Translations under genes and position numbers: made by a program | The notes under the pieces: generated by a model | Databases searched by the model: none | Told to the model about the DNA's origin: nothing | Seen by the model: the letters and a program-made list of their open reading frames with translations, nothing else | DNA from: CATQGW01 sp965262235 | GTDB taxonomy: Bacteria > Chloroflexota > Dehalococcoidia > Bin125 | DNA: 64,000 nucleotides | NCBI GenBank assembly: GCA_965262235.1 | Contig: OZ253504.1 | Location: 1,364,001 to 1,428,000, forward strand | Reading direction: 5' to 3' | In this document: piece by piece, positions 17,344 to 25,001 of the stretch | Numbering within the stretch: the stretch's first letter is position 1 | Layout: the number at the start of each line of letters is the position of its first letter

Positions 17344-19617
17344 ATGACGTCGCCCGCGCAATTTGAAGGAACAATCGGCCGGACGTTCCGCGACTCTGAA
17401 CCATGGTGGCCCCCGCTGCCCACAGCGCCTCAGGATCGCCCCAATGTGCTGATCATCCTCTTTGACGACATGGGCTTCGCCCACCTGAATTGCTACGGCT
17501 CGACGATTGCGACACCCAATATCAATCGTCTCGCGGCAAACGGGCTGCGCTTCTCTAATTTCCATGTCACACCGCTCTGCTCACCGACCCGCGCGTCACT
17601 CTTGACTGGTCGGAATCACCACACCGTTGGCCTCCGTGCCGTCACACAATTCGACTCCGGCTTCCCCAATATGCGCGGCAGGATTTCTCACAACGCCGCG
17701 ACGATCGCGGAGCTGTTGCGCGACGAGAACTACGCCACCTTCGCCGTCGGCAAGTGGCACCTGGCGCCGGTGGCCTCAATGGGCCAGGCCGGACCCTTCC
17801 ATGACTGGCCGTTGCAACGCGGCTTCGACCGCTACTACGGATTCCTTTCGGGCGAGACCGACCAGTTCTACCCGGAGTTGGTCCACGACAATCACCTGAT
17901 CGAGCCACCCCGGTCGCCGGAGGACGGCTATCACCTGACGGAAGACCTCGTCGAACAGGCCGAAGGCTTCCTCCGCGACCACCAGTCGATCTATCCCGGA
18001 CAGCCCTTCTTCCTCTTCTTCGCATTGGGCGCGACGCATGCGCCGCACCAGGCGCCGCAGGAATACATCGAGAAGTACCGCGGCAAGTTCGACGCCGGTT
18101 GGGACGCGATTCGCCAGGAGTGGTACGAGCGACAGCTCGAGCTGGAGATCATTCCTGAGGGAACCGAACTGGCGCCGCGCAATCGAGGTGTCGAGCCGTG
18201 GGACGACCTGTCGCCCAACGCGCAGAAGTTCGCGCTGGCCCTACAAGAGGCGTTCGCTGGATTTCTCGAACACACCGATGCGCAACTCGGCCGGCTCTTC
18301 GCCTACCTCGATGCCTCAGGTCAGCTCGACAACACGCTGATCCTGCTGATGGCCGACAACGGAGCGTCGCAGGAGGGCGGGCCGCAAGGCGTCGCCGACG
18401 AGCCGCGCGTGTTCGGACCGCTTGACGATCTGGATGAGGTGCAAACTCGTCTGCATGAGATTGGTGGACCGCGCTCGGCCTCGAACTACCCCTGGGGTTG
18501 GGCGCAGGTCGGCAACACACCGCTGCGCTGGTACAAGCAGAACACCCACGGCGGCGGCGTCCGCGTGCCGCTGATCGCGCATTGGCCGGGCGGGATCACC
18601 GACCGGGGCGGCATTCGGCACCAGCTCCATCACGTCTCCGACGTACTGCCGACCGTCCTCGAAACGCTCGGCGCCGAAGCGCCGTCCAGGTTCCACGGCC
18701 GGGATCAGATCCCCATCGCCGGCACGAGCTTCGACTACGCTTTCGACGATGTCGACGCACCGACGCCGAAAGACGCACAGTACTTCGAGATGCTGGGACA
18801 CCGCGGCATCTGGGTCGACGGCTGGAAGGCGGTCACCTGGCATCGACGTGGACGCGAGTGGTCGGATGACGAGTGGGAGCTGTACCACGTCGACGAGGAT
18901 TTCTCGGAGGTCAACAATCTCGCCGAGCAGGAGCCCGAGCGCCTGCGCGCGCTGATCGACCGATGGTGGGTCGAGGCCGGTCGGCATGGAGTGTTGCCGC
19001 TTGATGACCACACCCTGGAGATCAATCACCCCTCACAACGACCCGGCAGTCCCCACCAGGATCTGCGCTACCACTACACACCGCCGATCGCTCACCTGCC
19101 AGTCGAGGTGTCGCCGGCGCTCGACATGGGCAGTTGGACGCTGACCGCATCAATCTCTCGTGCATCGACCGGACAACAAGGCGTGATTTTCAATCGAGGA
19201 TCTACCCACAGCGGCGTCACCATTTACATCAAGGACAACCGCCTGCACTGCGACTACCACGCGTACGACAACTGGACCCGGATGCGATCCGAGACTCCCG
19301 TTCCCGAAGGCGATTGTGTCGTCGGAGTGTCGATGAGTGCCGACGCACCGAGCGGACCGGGAATGTTCACGCTTGAGGTCGACGGAGCGATGGTCGGCTC
19401 CGGAGAGTCACCGATTCTGCAGCGACAGGTGCTGTTTGCCCACGGCGAGTGCGACATCGGCGCCGACCGCCGCTCACCGGTGGGCGACAACTATGATGCG
19501 CCGTTCGAGTTCCAGGGCGAGATTCAGTCCATTGACGTGGCCGTGACGCCGTTCACGGGCGCAGCGGGGATACAGGCTGCACGTGAGCGCCAGCGCGCCG
19601 TCATGTCTCGGCCATAG
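17344..19617 (+). CDS. Arylsulfatase-type sulfatase, paralogue 3
   Basis: A 757-residue type I sulfatase, third paralogue. CSPTRASLLTGR begins at Cys79; FDDMGF supplies metal ligands; GKWHL and ADNGAS are conserved; a C-terminal beta-sandwich follows. It is more divergent than the other two around residues 95-115 and 640-700, so substrate range may differ. No signal peptide. ATG 17344 follows GGAGGT by 7 nt. It sits 57 bp after the FGE gene and probably belongs to the same operon (sulfatase 2, FGE, sulfatase 3). Confidence 0.95.
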   Translation: MTSPAQFEGTIGRTFRDSEPWWPPLPTAPQDRPNVLIILFDDMGFAHLNCYGSTIATPNINRLAANGLRFSNFHVTPLCSPTRASLLTGRNHHTVGLRAVTQFDSGFPNMRGRISHNAATIAELLRDENYATFAVGKWHLAPVASMGQAGPFHDWPLQRGFDRYYGFLSGETDQFYPELVHDNHLIEPPRSPEDGYHLTEDLVEQAEGFLRDHQSIYPGQPFFLFFALGATHAPHQAPQEYIEKYRGKFDAGWDAIRQEWYERQLELEIIPEGTELAPRNRGVEPWDDLSPNAQKFALALQEAFAGFLEHTDAQLGRLFAYLDASGQLDNTLILLMADNGASQEGGPQGVADEPRVFGPLDDLDEVQTRLHEIGGPRSASNYPWGWAQVGNTPLRWYKQNTHGGGVRVPLIAHWPGGITDRGGIRHQLHHVSDVLPTVLETLGAEAPSRFHGRDQIPIAGTSFDYAFDDVDAPTPKDAQYFEMLGHRGIWVDGWKAVTWHRRGREWSDDEWELYHVDEDFSEVNNLAEQEPERLRALIDRWWVEAGRHGVLPLDDHTLEINHPSQRPGSPHQDLRYHYTPPIAHLPVEVSPALDMGSWTLTASISRASTGQQGVIFNRGSTHSGVTIYIKDNRLHCDYHAYDNWTRMRSETPVPEGDCVVGVSMSADAPSGPGMFTLEVDGAMVGSGESPILQRQVLFAHGECDIGADRRSPVGDNYDAPFEFQGEIQSIDVAVTPFTGAAGIQAARERQRAVMSRP

Positions 19618-19625
19618 CTGGCAGG

Positions 19626-19691
19626 CGTATCGACGCCGAGGCCTACGCCGGATGGGTGGGCAAATCGCTACCGACCGAAGCGCCGTGGGAC
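19626..19691 (+). pseudogene. Remnant of a second formylglycine-generating enzyme gene
   Basis: Reading on the plus strand gives RIDAEAYAGWVGKSLPTEAPWD, which matches the intact FGE segment DAVAYAAWLGKSLPTEAQWE. The match starts and stops abruptly, and no CHESYC region follows before the convergent dppC gene 43 bp away. It is closer to the fragment at 24.44 kb (shared AEA...WVGKSLPT) than to the intact FGE, so both derive from a lost paralogue. Confidence 0.85.
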
Positions 19692-19734
19692 CTCGACCTG
19701 TCGGGAGCGTGGCGGCTGACCCGGTCATCCGACG

Positions 19735-20631
19735 CTAGTGGCGGCGGTGCGGATCGATCGCCTCAACCACGGCATCCGCCAGGAAGTTGAGCGAGAGCAG
19801 AATCAGCGCGAGGCCGAGGGTGGGGAAGAACACGAACCACCAGGCGCCCGAGAACAGCCAGCGCCGGCCGTCGGAGAGGATGATCCCGAGCGTCGCCGTG
19901 GGCGGCGACGCGCCGAGGCCGAGGAAGCTCAGCGTGGCCTCGGCGATCACCGCGAAGGCCATCGCCAGCGCCGCCTGGACCAGCAGCGGCGGAAGCGCGT
20001 TGGTGGTGATGTGGCGGAGGATGATCCGAGCCGGCGTGGCGCCCAGCGCGCGCGCAGCGAGTACGTAATCGCGCTCCTTCTCGGTCAGCAGCTGCGCTCG
20101 CGAGATCCTCGCAAACACCGGGACGTTGGCGATGCCGAGCGCCAGCGCGACCTGCGAGGTGCCGGTGCCGAGGATCGCCAGCACGGCGATCCCGAGCAGC
20201 AGGAACGGGAAGGCGAGCATCGTGTCGACGAGCCGCATCAGAATCGTCTCAGGCCAGCCACCTGCGTAGCCGGAGATAAAGCCGATCAGCGTGCCCAGTG
20301 AACCGCCGCCGAACACGCCCACGACCGAGACATACAGCGAGATGCGCAGCCCGAACAGGATGCGGCTGAAGGTGTCACGGCTGAGGTCGTCGGTCCCGAA
20401 TATATGCGTGCTGTTGGGGCTGAGCAGACGTGACCCACGAATTTGCTCAGCTTCGCCGAACGGCGCGATCACGTTGGCGAAGGCGGCGAGCACGACCAAT
20501 GTGATCAGGATGAACAGCCCAATCGCGCCCTGGGGGTTTGCAGCCGTGCGGTACAGCGCATCGACCGACAGCGACTCGTCGCGCATTCTGCGCAGGCGCG
20601 AACGTTGCAGCGGTGGGGCGAACTGTGTCAC
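19735..20631 (-). CDS. Peptide/nickel-type ABC transporter permease, DppC-like (unit 1)
   Basis: A 298-residue inner-membrane permease of the OppC/DppC family. It has an N-terminal OppC_N segment with the first helix (GLFILITLVVLAAFANVIAP), a NSTHIFGTDDLSRDTFSR motif, five further helices and an EAA loop in ALGATPARIILRHI, where the ATPase docks. GTG 20631 follows the dppB stop by 2 nt, so the pair is coupled. It is nearly collinear with the DppC at 27001-27921. It is the last gene of the array and is convergent with the sulfatase block. Substrate unknown. Confidence 0.93.
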   Translation of the reverse strand: MTQFAPPLQRSRLRRMRDESLSVDALYRTAANPQGAIGLFILITLVVLAAFANVIAPFGEAEQIRGSRLLSPNSTHIFGTDDLSRDTFSRILFGLRISLYVSVVGVFGGGSLGTLIGFISGYAGGWPETILMRLVDTMLAFPFLLLGIAVLAILGTGTSQVALALGIANVPVFARISRAQLLTEKERDYVLAARALGATPARIILRHITTNALPPLLVQAALAMAFAVIAEATLSFLGLGASPPTATLGIILSDGRRWLFSGAWWFVFFPTLGLALILLSLNFLADAVVEAIDPHRRH

Positions 20632-20633
20632 GT

Positions 20634-21590
20634 TCAGGAGGCCAGACCAGACACGCGGATGCGCGGGTCGAGGTAGCCGTATGTCATGTCAGCGATCGTG
20701 TTCGCCGCGACGAAGAGGAAGACCAGGATTGCCAGCATTGCCTGGATCACGAGGTAATCGCGTCCGACGATGCCATCGATGACGAGGAAGCCGAAGCCTG
20801 GCCTGGTGAACACGATCTCGACCACGATCGCGCCGGCGAGCAGGTTGCCGATCTGCAACGCGGCGATCGTGACGATCGGAATCAGCGCATTGCGCAGCGC
20901 GTGGCCCAGCACGACCCGGCCGTGTGGCAAGCCCTTGGCGTGGGCCGTGCGCACATAGTCCTGTGCCAGTGCCTCGGCGACCGAGGTGCGCACGAATCGC
21001 GCCAGGACGGCCGCGATCGCCGAGCCTGCGGCGATCACGGGTAACACGAGGCGGTGAAGACCCTGCACCGGATCTTCGAAGACACCGACGCGCCCCGAGA
21101 CCGGGAACCAATCGAGCTCGACCGCGAAGATCCACAGGAGGATGATCCCCAGCACGAAGTTGGGGATGCCCAGCGTGAAGATGTTGAAGACGCTGGCGCC
21201 ATAGTCGGGCGCCTTTTTCGACCAGACCGCGGCCGCGATCCCAAGCGGGACTCCGACGCCGATTGCGAAGATGTAAGCGGCCACCGCCAGCTCGAGGGTT
21301 GGCGGGAAGAACTGCTTGATCAGATCACTGACCGGGACCTGTTTGGTGTACGAGCGTCCGAAGTCGGCCTGGACCACGCCGACGATCCAGTTGCCGTACT
21401 GGACCACGAGCGGGTCGTCGAGGCCGAGTTGCGTCCGGATCTGCTGGACCTCTTCCGGCGACGCGTCCTCGCCGGCGAGCACCTGCGCGGGGTCGCCCGG
21501 GATCAGGCGAATGATCAGGAAGATCACGATGCTCGCGAGGAAGACGACCAAGATACCTTCGAAGAGCCGACGGACCAGATATCTGCCCAC
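20634..21590 (-). CDS. Peptide/nickel-type ABC transporter permease, DppB-like (unit 1)
   Basis: A 318-residue inner-membrane permease of the OppB/DppB family. It opens with GRYLVRRLFEGILVVFLASIVIFL, then the conserved IRLIPGDP, a large extracytoplasmic segment, and the EAA loop near DYVRTAHAKGLPHGRV. It ends at DPRIRVSGLAS. GTG 21590 was chosen with AGAGGAG upstream. It is 66 bp after the internally deleted SBP and 2 nt before dppC. Very similar to the DppB at 27924-28880, pointing to duplication of the B-C pair. Confidence 0.93.
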   Translation of the reverse strand: MGRYLVRRLFEGILVVFLASIVIFLIIRLIPGDPAQVLAGEDASPEEVQQIRTQLGLDDPLVVQYGNWIVGVVQADFGRSYTKQVPVSDLIKQFFPPTLELAVAAYIFAIGVGVPLGIAAAVWSKKAPDYGASVFNIFTLGIPNFVLGIILLWIFAVELDWFPVSGRVGVFEDPVQGLHRLVLPVIAAGSAIAAVLARFVRTSVAEALAQDYVRTAHAKGLPHGRVVLGHALRNALIPIVTIAALQIGNLLAGAIVVEIVFTRPGFGFLVIDGIVGRDYLVIQAMLAILVFLFVAANTIADMTYGYLDPRIRVSGLAS

Positions 21591-21656
21591 CGTCGGCTCC
21601 TCTAATCAATCCCGGTTCGGACGCGCACGCGTCCTCGCTGTAGCGCGCGCCGGCGG

Positions 21657-22121
21657 CTAGGCCTTGAGCCAGAACTTCTCCATCGACGGCGTGTAGCCCG
21701 AAACTGCCCAGTCGAGGTTCTGTAGCCGGCGGAGATTGACGGGCAGGACCGTCTGATCGCCGTTGAACTCCCACGACTCAGCGAGGCGCGCTTCGGGCTC
21801 GAGCGAATCGAACGGATAGCGGATCAGCGTGTCCCAGACGGGCGTGTGGAAGGCGCCGTGCTGCGACTGCGCGTACGGGCCTCGGTAGCCGGAGAGCGCC
21901 AGGTCCCAACCGATGCGCAGCGTCGCGCCGTGCGTCCGGGCGGCGGTGTCAACCGCGGCGACCGCAGCCTGCTGTTGCTGTGCGGCCCCGTCGCCGTCGT
22001 CGCCGCAGCCCACGAGCGTCAGGCCGGCGGCGCCGACGCCGGCGCGAGCCGACGCGGCGAGCATTGCGCGGCGGCTCAGCCGCGACTTCTGAACCCGGTC
22101 CCAGTACCGGCTGTTCGTCAT
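21657..22121 (-). pseudogene. Internally deleted solute-binding lipoprotein gene (154 codons)
   Basis: The first about 130 residues match the full-length SBPs: Tat motif LSRRAMLAASARAG, lipobox LVGC with Cys39, an acidic Gly/Asp stretch, a short QQQQ linker, TLRIGWDLALSGYRGPY, and LAESWEFNGDQT. After that it jumps to a RLQNLDWAVSGYTPSMEKFWLKA ending, which resembles an SBP C-terminus. About 400 residues of ligand-binding domain are missing, and the frame is kept across the junction. It could still give a small secreted lipoprotein, but it cannot bind solute as an SBP_bac_5 protein. Immediately upstream of dppB of unit 1. Confidence 0.85.
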
Positions 22122-22280
22122 GGTGAGCCCATTCCTCGATTCGTGCGCCCCGACGTGCCGTGACTGCGGGAGCTTAGCCTAGCGCCGACTCCCGCACCAA
22201 GGCGACGAGGCCCTCCGCCTGAGCAGCCGACCGCGGGCGCCGCCGCTGGCAGTGATCCAGCGGCGCCGGCCGTTGGACGG

Positions 22281-24020
22281 CTAGGCGGTGTAGGCGATCT
22301 TCTGCATCGAGGGAATGCTCAGCACATCGAATTCGATGCCCGAGAACTTGCTCGACCAGGCCCAGATGTCGCTGCGGGTGACGATCGGCGCGATCCAGGG
22401 CTCGTCGTCGAGCAGGAGGTTGAACTGCTCGAGCAGCTCGTTGCGGCGCGCGTCGGAGTCGGCCGTCCCGAAGCTGTCGATCAGCTCTGCGTAGTAGTCC
22501 GGCCCGTAGGCGCAGGAGTTGGGGATGCGCATCTGGAAGTTCATCACCGGCAGCGTCTGCGGATGCAGTGCAAAGAATGCGTAGGACGACAGATACGCCT
22601 CGTTCTTCGCGTTGAGGAATCGATCGCGTGCCACAGCGGACTCAAGCGACGTGATCGACATGTCGATGCCAGCTTCGGTCGCGCCGGCCTGGATCACCTG
22701 GGCGATCTCGTTCGCCTCGCCGCCGCCATGCGCGAGTTCGAACTTCAGCTCGCCGTCGCCATAGCCCGCTTCGGCGAGTAGCGCCTTGGCCGCCGCAGGA
22801 TCGAAATAGTCGCGGTCGCGGCTCTCGTCGTAGCCCGGCGAGAACGACGGCCACAGGATGTTCTTGGGCTGCGCGAGTCCCTCGAAGGTCTCATCGGCGA
22901 TCCGCTGCCGGTCGATCACGCGGTAGACCGCTTGACGCACCTTCGGGTCGCCGAAGGCTTCGAGCCCGCCGTTCTCGTTCGGGATGACCATGCCGAGCAC
23001 CCAGATTGCGAGCGTCGGCGGCGCAATCACGACGGTGAAGTCGGGATTCTTGTCGAACCGTTCGAAGTCGGGCTTCGGCAGCCGGTTGGTCAGGTCGATC
23101 TCGCCTGCGTCGAGCGCCAGCGCCATCGCGGTCGCATCCGCGAACTGATACAGCTCAATGCCGTCGAGCAAGGCCGGGTCGTAGTAGTTCTCGAAGCGCT
23201 CGCCGCTCGCGAACGAGTCGACGCGGTAGCTGGAGGGGTCGAGCTTGAACGGACCAGAGCCGTTCAGCTGGGCATATCCCTCGAGGTCCGGGATGGAATC
23301 GACATCGTGAATCTGCGCGTAGTTGAGCACGTCGAAGATCAGCGTGCCGCTCCAGGCGAGGTTGAACTGCAGGGTGACCTCATCGACCGCGTCGACCGAC
23401 GAGATGTACTTGCCGAAGATGCCCTTGACCTGGCTGTTGTTCACGCCTTCGTCGTCCATCGCCTCCATGCTGCGCTTGACTTCGGTCGCGTTGAGCGGCT
23501 TGCCGTTGTGGAATTCGAGGCCGGGCCGCAGCTTGACCTCCAGCATCGTCTGGTCGTCGTTGAACTCCCAGCTCTCGGCCAGGTGCGGCTGCGGATCGAG
23601 TCCGCTCGGCGAGTACTTCGTCAGTGTGTCCCAGAACGGGATGTAGAGCGGAATGTGCGCCGACGACGACAGGTACGGTCCGTTGTAGGACGACAGCCCG
23701 ATGTCGGAGCCAACCCGCAGCGTGCCGCCGCGCTGCGCGCCGGCCGGAGCGGTGGCCTGCGCCACCGCGGCCTGCTGCTGCTGTTGCTGCTGGGCCTGTT
23801 GTTGCGCCGCCGCCGACTGAGCCGCCTGCTGCTGTTGCTGCTGCGCCGCGGCCGCCGGCTGGGCCTGCTGCTGGGCTGCCTCGTCGCCGTCATCGTCATC
23901 GCCGCAGCCAACCAATGCCAGACCGGCTGCGCCGATTCCGGCCCGCGCCGTAGCGCCGAGCATCGCCCGACGGCTTAGCTGCGAATTGCGAATCCGGTTC
24001 CAATATCCACGCTCGCTCAC
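22281..24020 (-). CDS. Tat-exported lipoprotein solute-binding protein (SBP_bac_5 family)
   Basis: A 579-residue extracytoplasmic SBP for an ABC importer of the dipeptide/oligopeptide/nickel class. Twin-arginine motif LSRRAMLG, hydrophobic stretch and lipobox LVGC put the lipid-modified Cys at 39. A DDDDGDE acidic run and a Gln/Ala-rich linker of roughly residues 46-100 follow, then the binding domain (TLRVGSDIGLSSYNGPY onward, LAESWEFNDDQT, GLEFHNGKP). The GTG at 24020 gives MSERGYW, matching the paralogues; GAGGAG lies 9 nt upstream, and the longer open frame was rejected. It lies upstream of the deleted SBP and the unit-1 dppBC genes. Ligand unknown. Confidence 0.92.
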   Translation of the reverse strand: MSERGYWNRIRNSQLSRRAMLGATARAGIGAAGLALVGCGDDDDGDEAAQQQAQPAAAAQQQQQQAAQSAAAQQQAQQQQQQQAAVAQATAPAGAQRGGTLRVGSDIGLSSYNGPYLSSSAHIPLYIPFWDTLTKYSPSGLDPQPHLAESWEFNDDQTMLEVKLRPGLEFHNGKPLNATEVKRSMEAMDDEGVNNSQVKGIFGKYISSVDAVDEVTLQFNLAWSGTLIFDVLNYAQIHDVDSIPDLEGYAQLNGSGPFKLDPSSYRVDSFASGERFENYYDPALLDGIELYQFADATAMALALDAGEIDLTNRLPKPDFERFDKNPDFTVVIAPPTLAIWVLGMVIPNENGGLEAFGDPKVRQAVYRVIDRQRIADETFEGLAQPKNILWPSFSPGYDESRDRDYFDPAAAKALLAEAGYGDGELKFELAHGGGEANEIAQVIQAGATEAGIDMSITSLESAVARDRFLNAKNEAYLSSYAFFALHPQTLPVMNFQMRIPNSCAYGPDYYAELIDSFGTADSDARRNELLEQFNLLLDDEPWIAPIVTRSDIWAWSSKFSGIEFDVLSIPSMQKIAYTA

Positions 24021-24180
24021 GGTCTCAGTCTCCTCGCTACGACACCCCCGCTCGGGGCCACTCTCAGAGCCTAGCCCAGCATTATGCAATGCGTCACACA
24101 GCGGGTCACAGCGTCGGTCGCAGGCCGGTCGCCGTGTGCGCTCTCCCGTCGCCGGCGTGTCCGCCGTGTGCGGCGAGGCG

Positions 24181-24435
24181 CTACGTCGCGTCGAAGTAGA
24201 CGTCCTGCAGCCGCGGGCGGCCCGTCACGTCGTCCCAGAACCCCTTCACACTCGCGTGTGATGCCCAGATCGTGACCGTGGTGCAGATCGGGGCGACCCA
24301 GGGTTCCTGATCGAGGAGCCTGTTGAATTCGTCGAGCAGCGCTTGCCGCTTGGCCTCGCTGTCGGCGGTTGGCCAGCCGTCAATCATCGCCTGGTACTCC
24401 GGCGTCTCGTAGGCGCAGGAGTTGGGGATCCGCAT
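24181..24435 (-). pseudogene. C-terminal fragment of an SBP gene (recent duplicate)
   Basis: Encodes the last 84 residues of an SBP, from MRIPNSCAYETPEY to the C-terminal YFDAT. It differs from the end of the SBP at 28966-30789 in only about three residues and a handful of bases, so the copy is recent. The Met at 24435 is internal to the family, not a start, and there is no signal peptide or ribosome-binding site. The fragment ends abruptly at a CTGG shared with the adjoining FGE fragment. Confidence 0.9.
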
Positions 24436-24436
24436 C

Positions 24437-24607
24437 TGGTGGCGTCAGACGGTGGGCGCCGACTGGTGACATCCCGAGGGGCCACACTCGCCCATCAACG
24501 ACCGTCTGGACCATCCGGTGTTACATGTTAGCCATCCCAACGCCGAGGCCTGCGCCGCGTGGGTGGGCAAATCGCTACCGACCGATGCGCAGTGCGCGCG
24601 GGTATGA
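24437..24607 (+). pseudogene. Remnant of a second formylglycine-generating enzyme gene
   Basis: On the plus strand this reads WWRQTVGADW-stop-HPEGPHSPINDRLDHPV, then LHVSHPNAEACAAWVGKSLPT and a terminal stop. It corresponds to the intact FGE segment WWRQVMGADWRHPEGPHSHIDDR through GKSLPTEAQWERA. An in-frame stop replaces Arg, key residues are changed (SW to SH, QWER to QCAR), and both ends are missing. It is joined to an SBP fragment on one side and a DppC fragment on the other. Confidence 0.9.
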
Positions 24608-24663
24608 TGACGTCGGCGGTGGAGACTGGCAAACACTTGCAACGTGAATGGGCCCCCGTGTCC

Positions 24664-24957
24664 CTACCGATGCCGCCGGTGCGGGTCGATCGCCTCGACC
24701 ACTGCGTCGGCGAGGAAATTGAGCGAGACCAGAATCAGTGCCAGCCCGAGCGTGGGGAAAAACACAAACCACCAGGCGCCGGCGCTCAACAGCCGGCCCC
24801 GGCCATCAGCGAGGATGATCCCGAGCATCGGCGTGGGCGGTGAGGCGCCGAGCCCGAGGAAGCTCAGCGTCGCCTCGGCGATCACGGCGAAGGCCATCGC
24901 CAATGCGGCCTGCACCAGCAGCGGCGGCAGCGCGTTGGTCGCGATGTGCCGCGCGAT
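24664..24957 (-). pseudogene. C-terminal fragment of a dppC permease gene
   Basis: Encodes the last about 97 residues of a DppC, from ARHIATNALPPLLVQ to DPHRRHR. It is nearly identical to the ends of the DppC genes at 27001 and 19735. The N-terminal two thirds are missing: the frame runs out upstream into unrelated sequence next to the SBP gene at 25002. No start codon or ribosome-binding site suits this piece. Confidence 0.9.
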
Positions 24958-25001
24958 GCAAGTCGATTGAGCGCTCAGTCGGGCAACGCTTCGGCGGCGC
25001 G

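Noticed and set aside
22932..23978. Long plus-strand open frame with Leu-rich runs opposite an SBP
   Set aside because: The Leu/Arg runs are the reverse complement of Gln codons in the linker. The minus frame has the signal peptide and SBP motifs.
24181..24435. Independent 84-residue gene
   Set aside because: It aligns only with the C-terminus of SBPs, begins at an internal Met and lacks a ribosome-binding site.
19626..24957. Mobile element as cause of the rearrangements
   Set aside because: No transposase, terminal inverted repeats or target duplications were visible near the gene fragments; homologous or microhomology recombination explains them.
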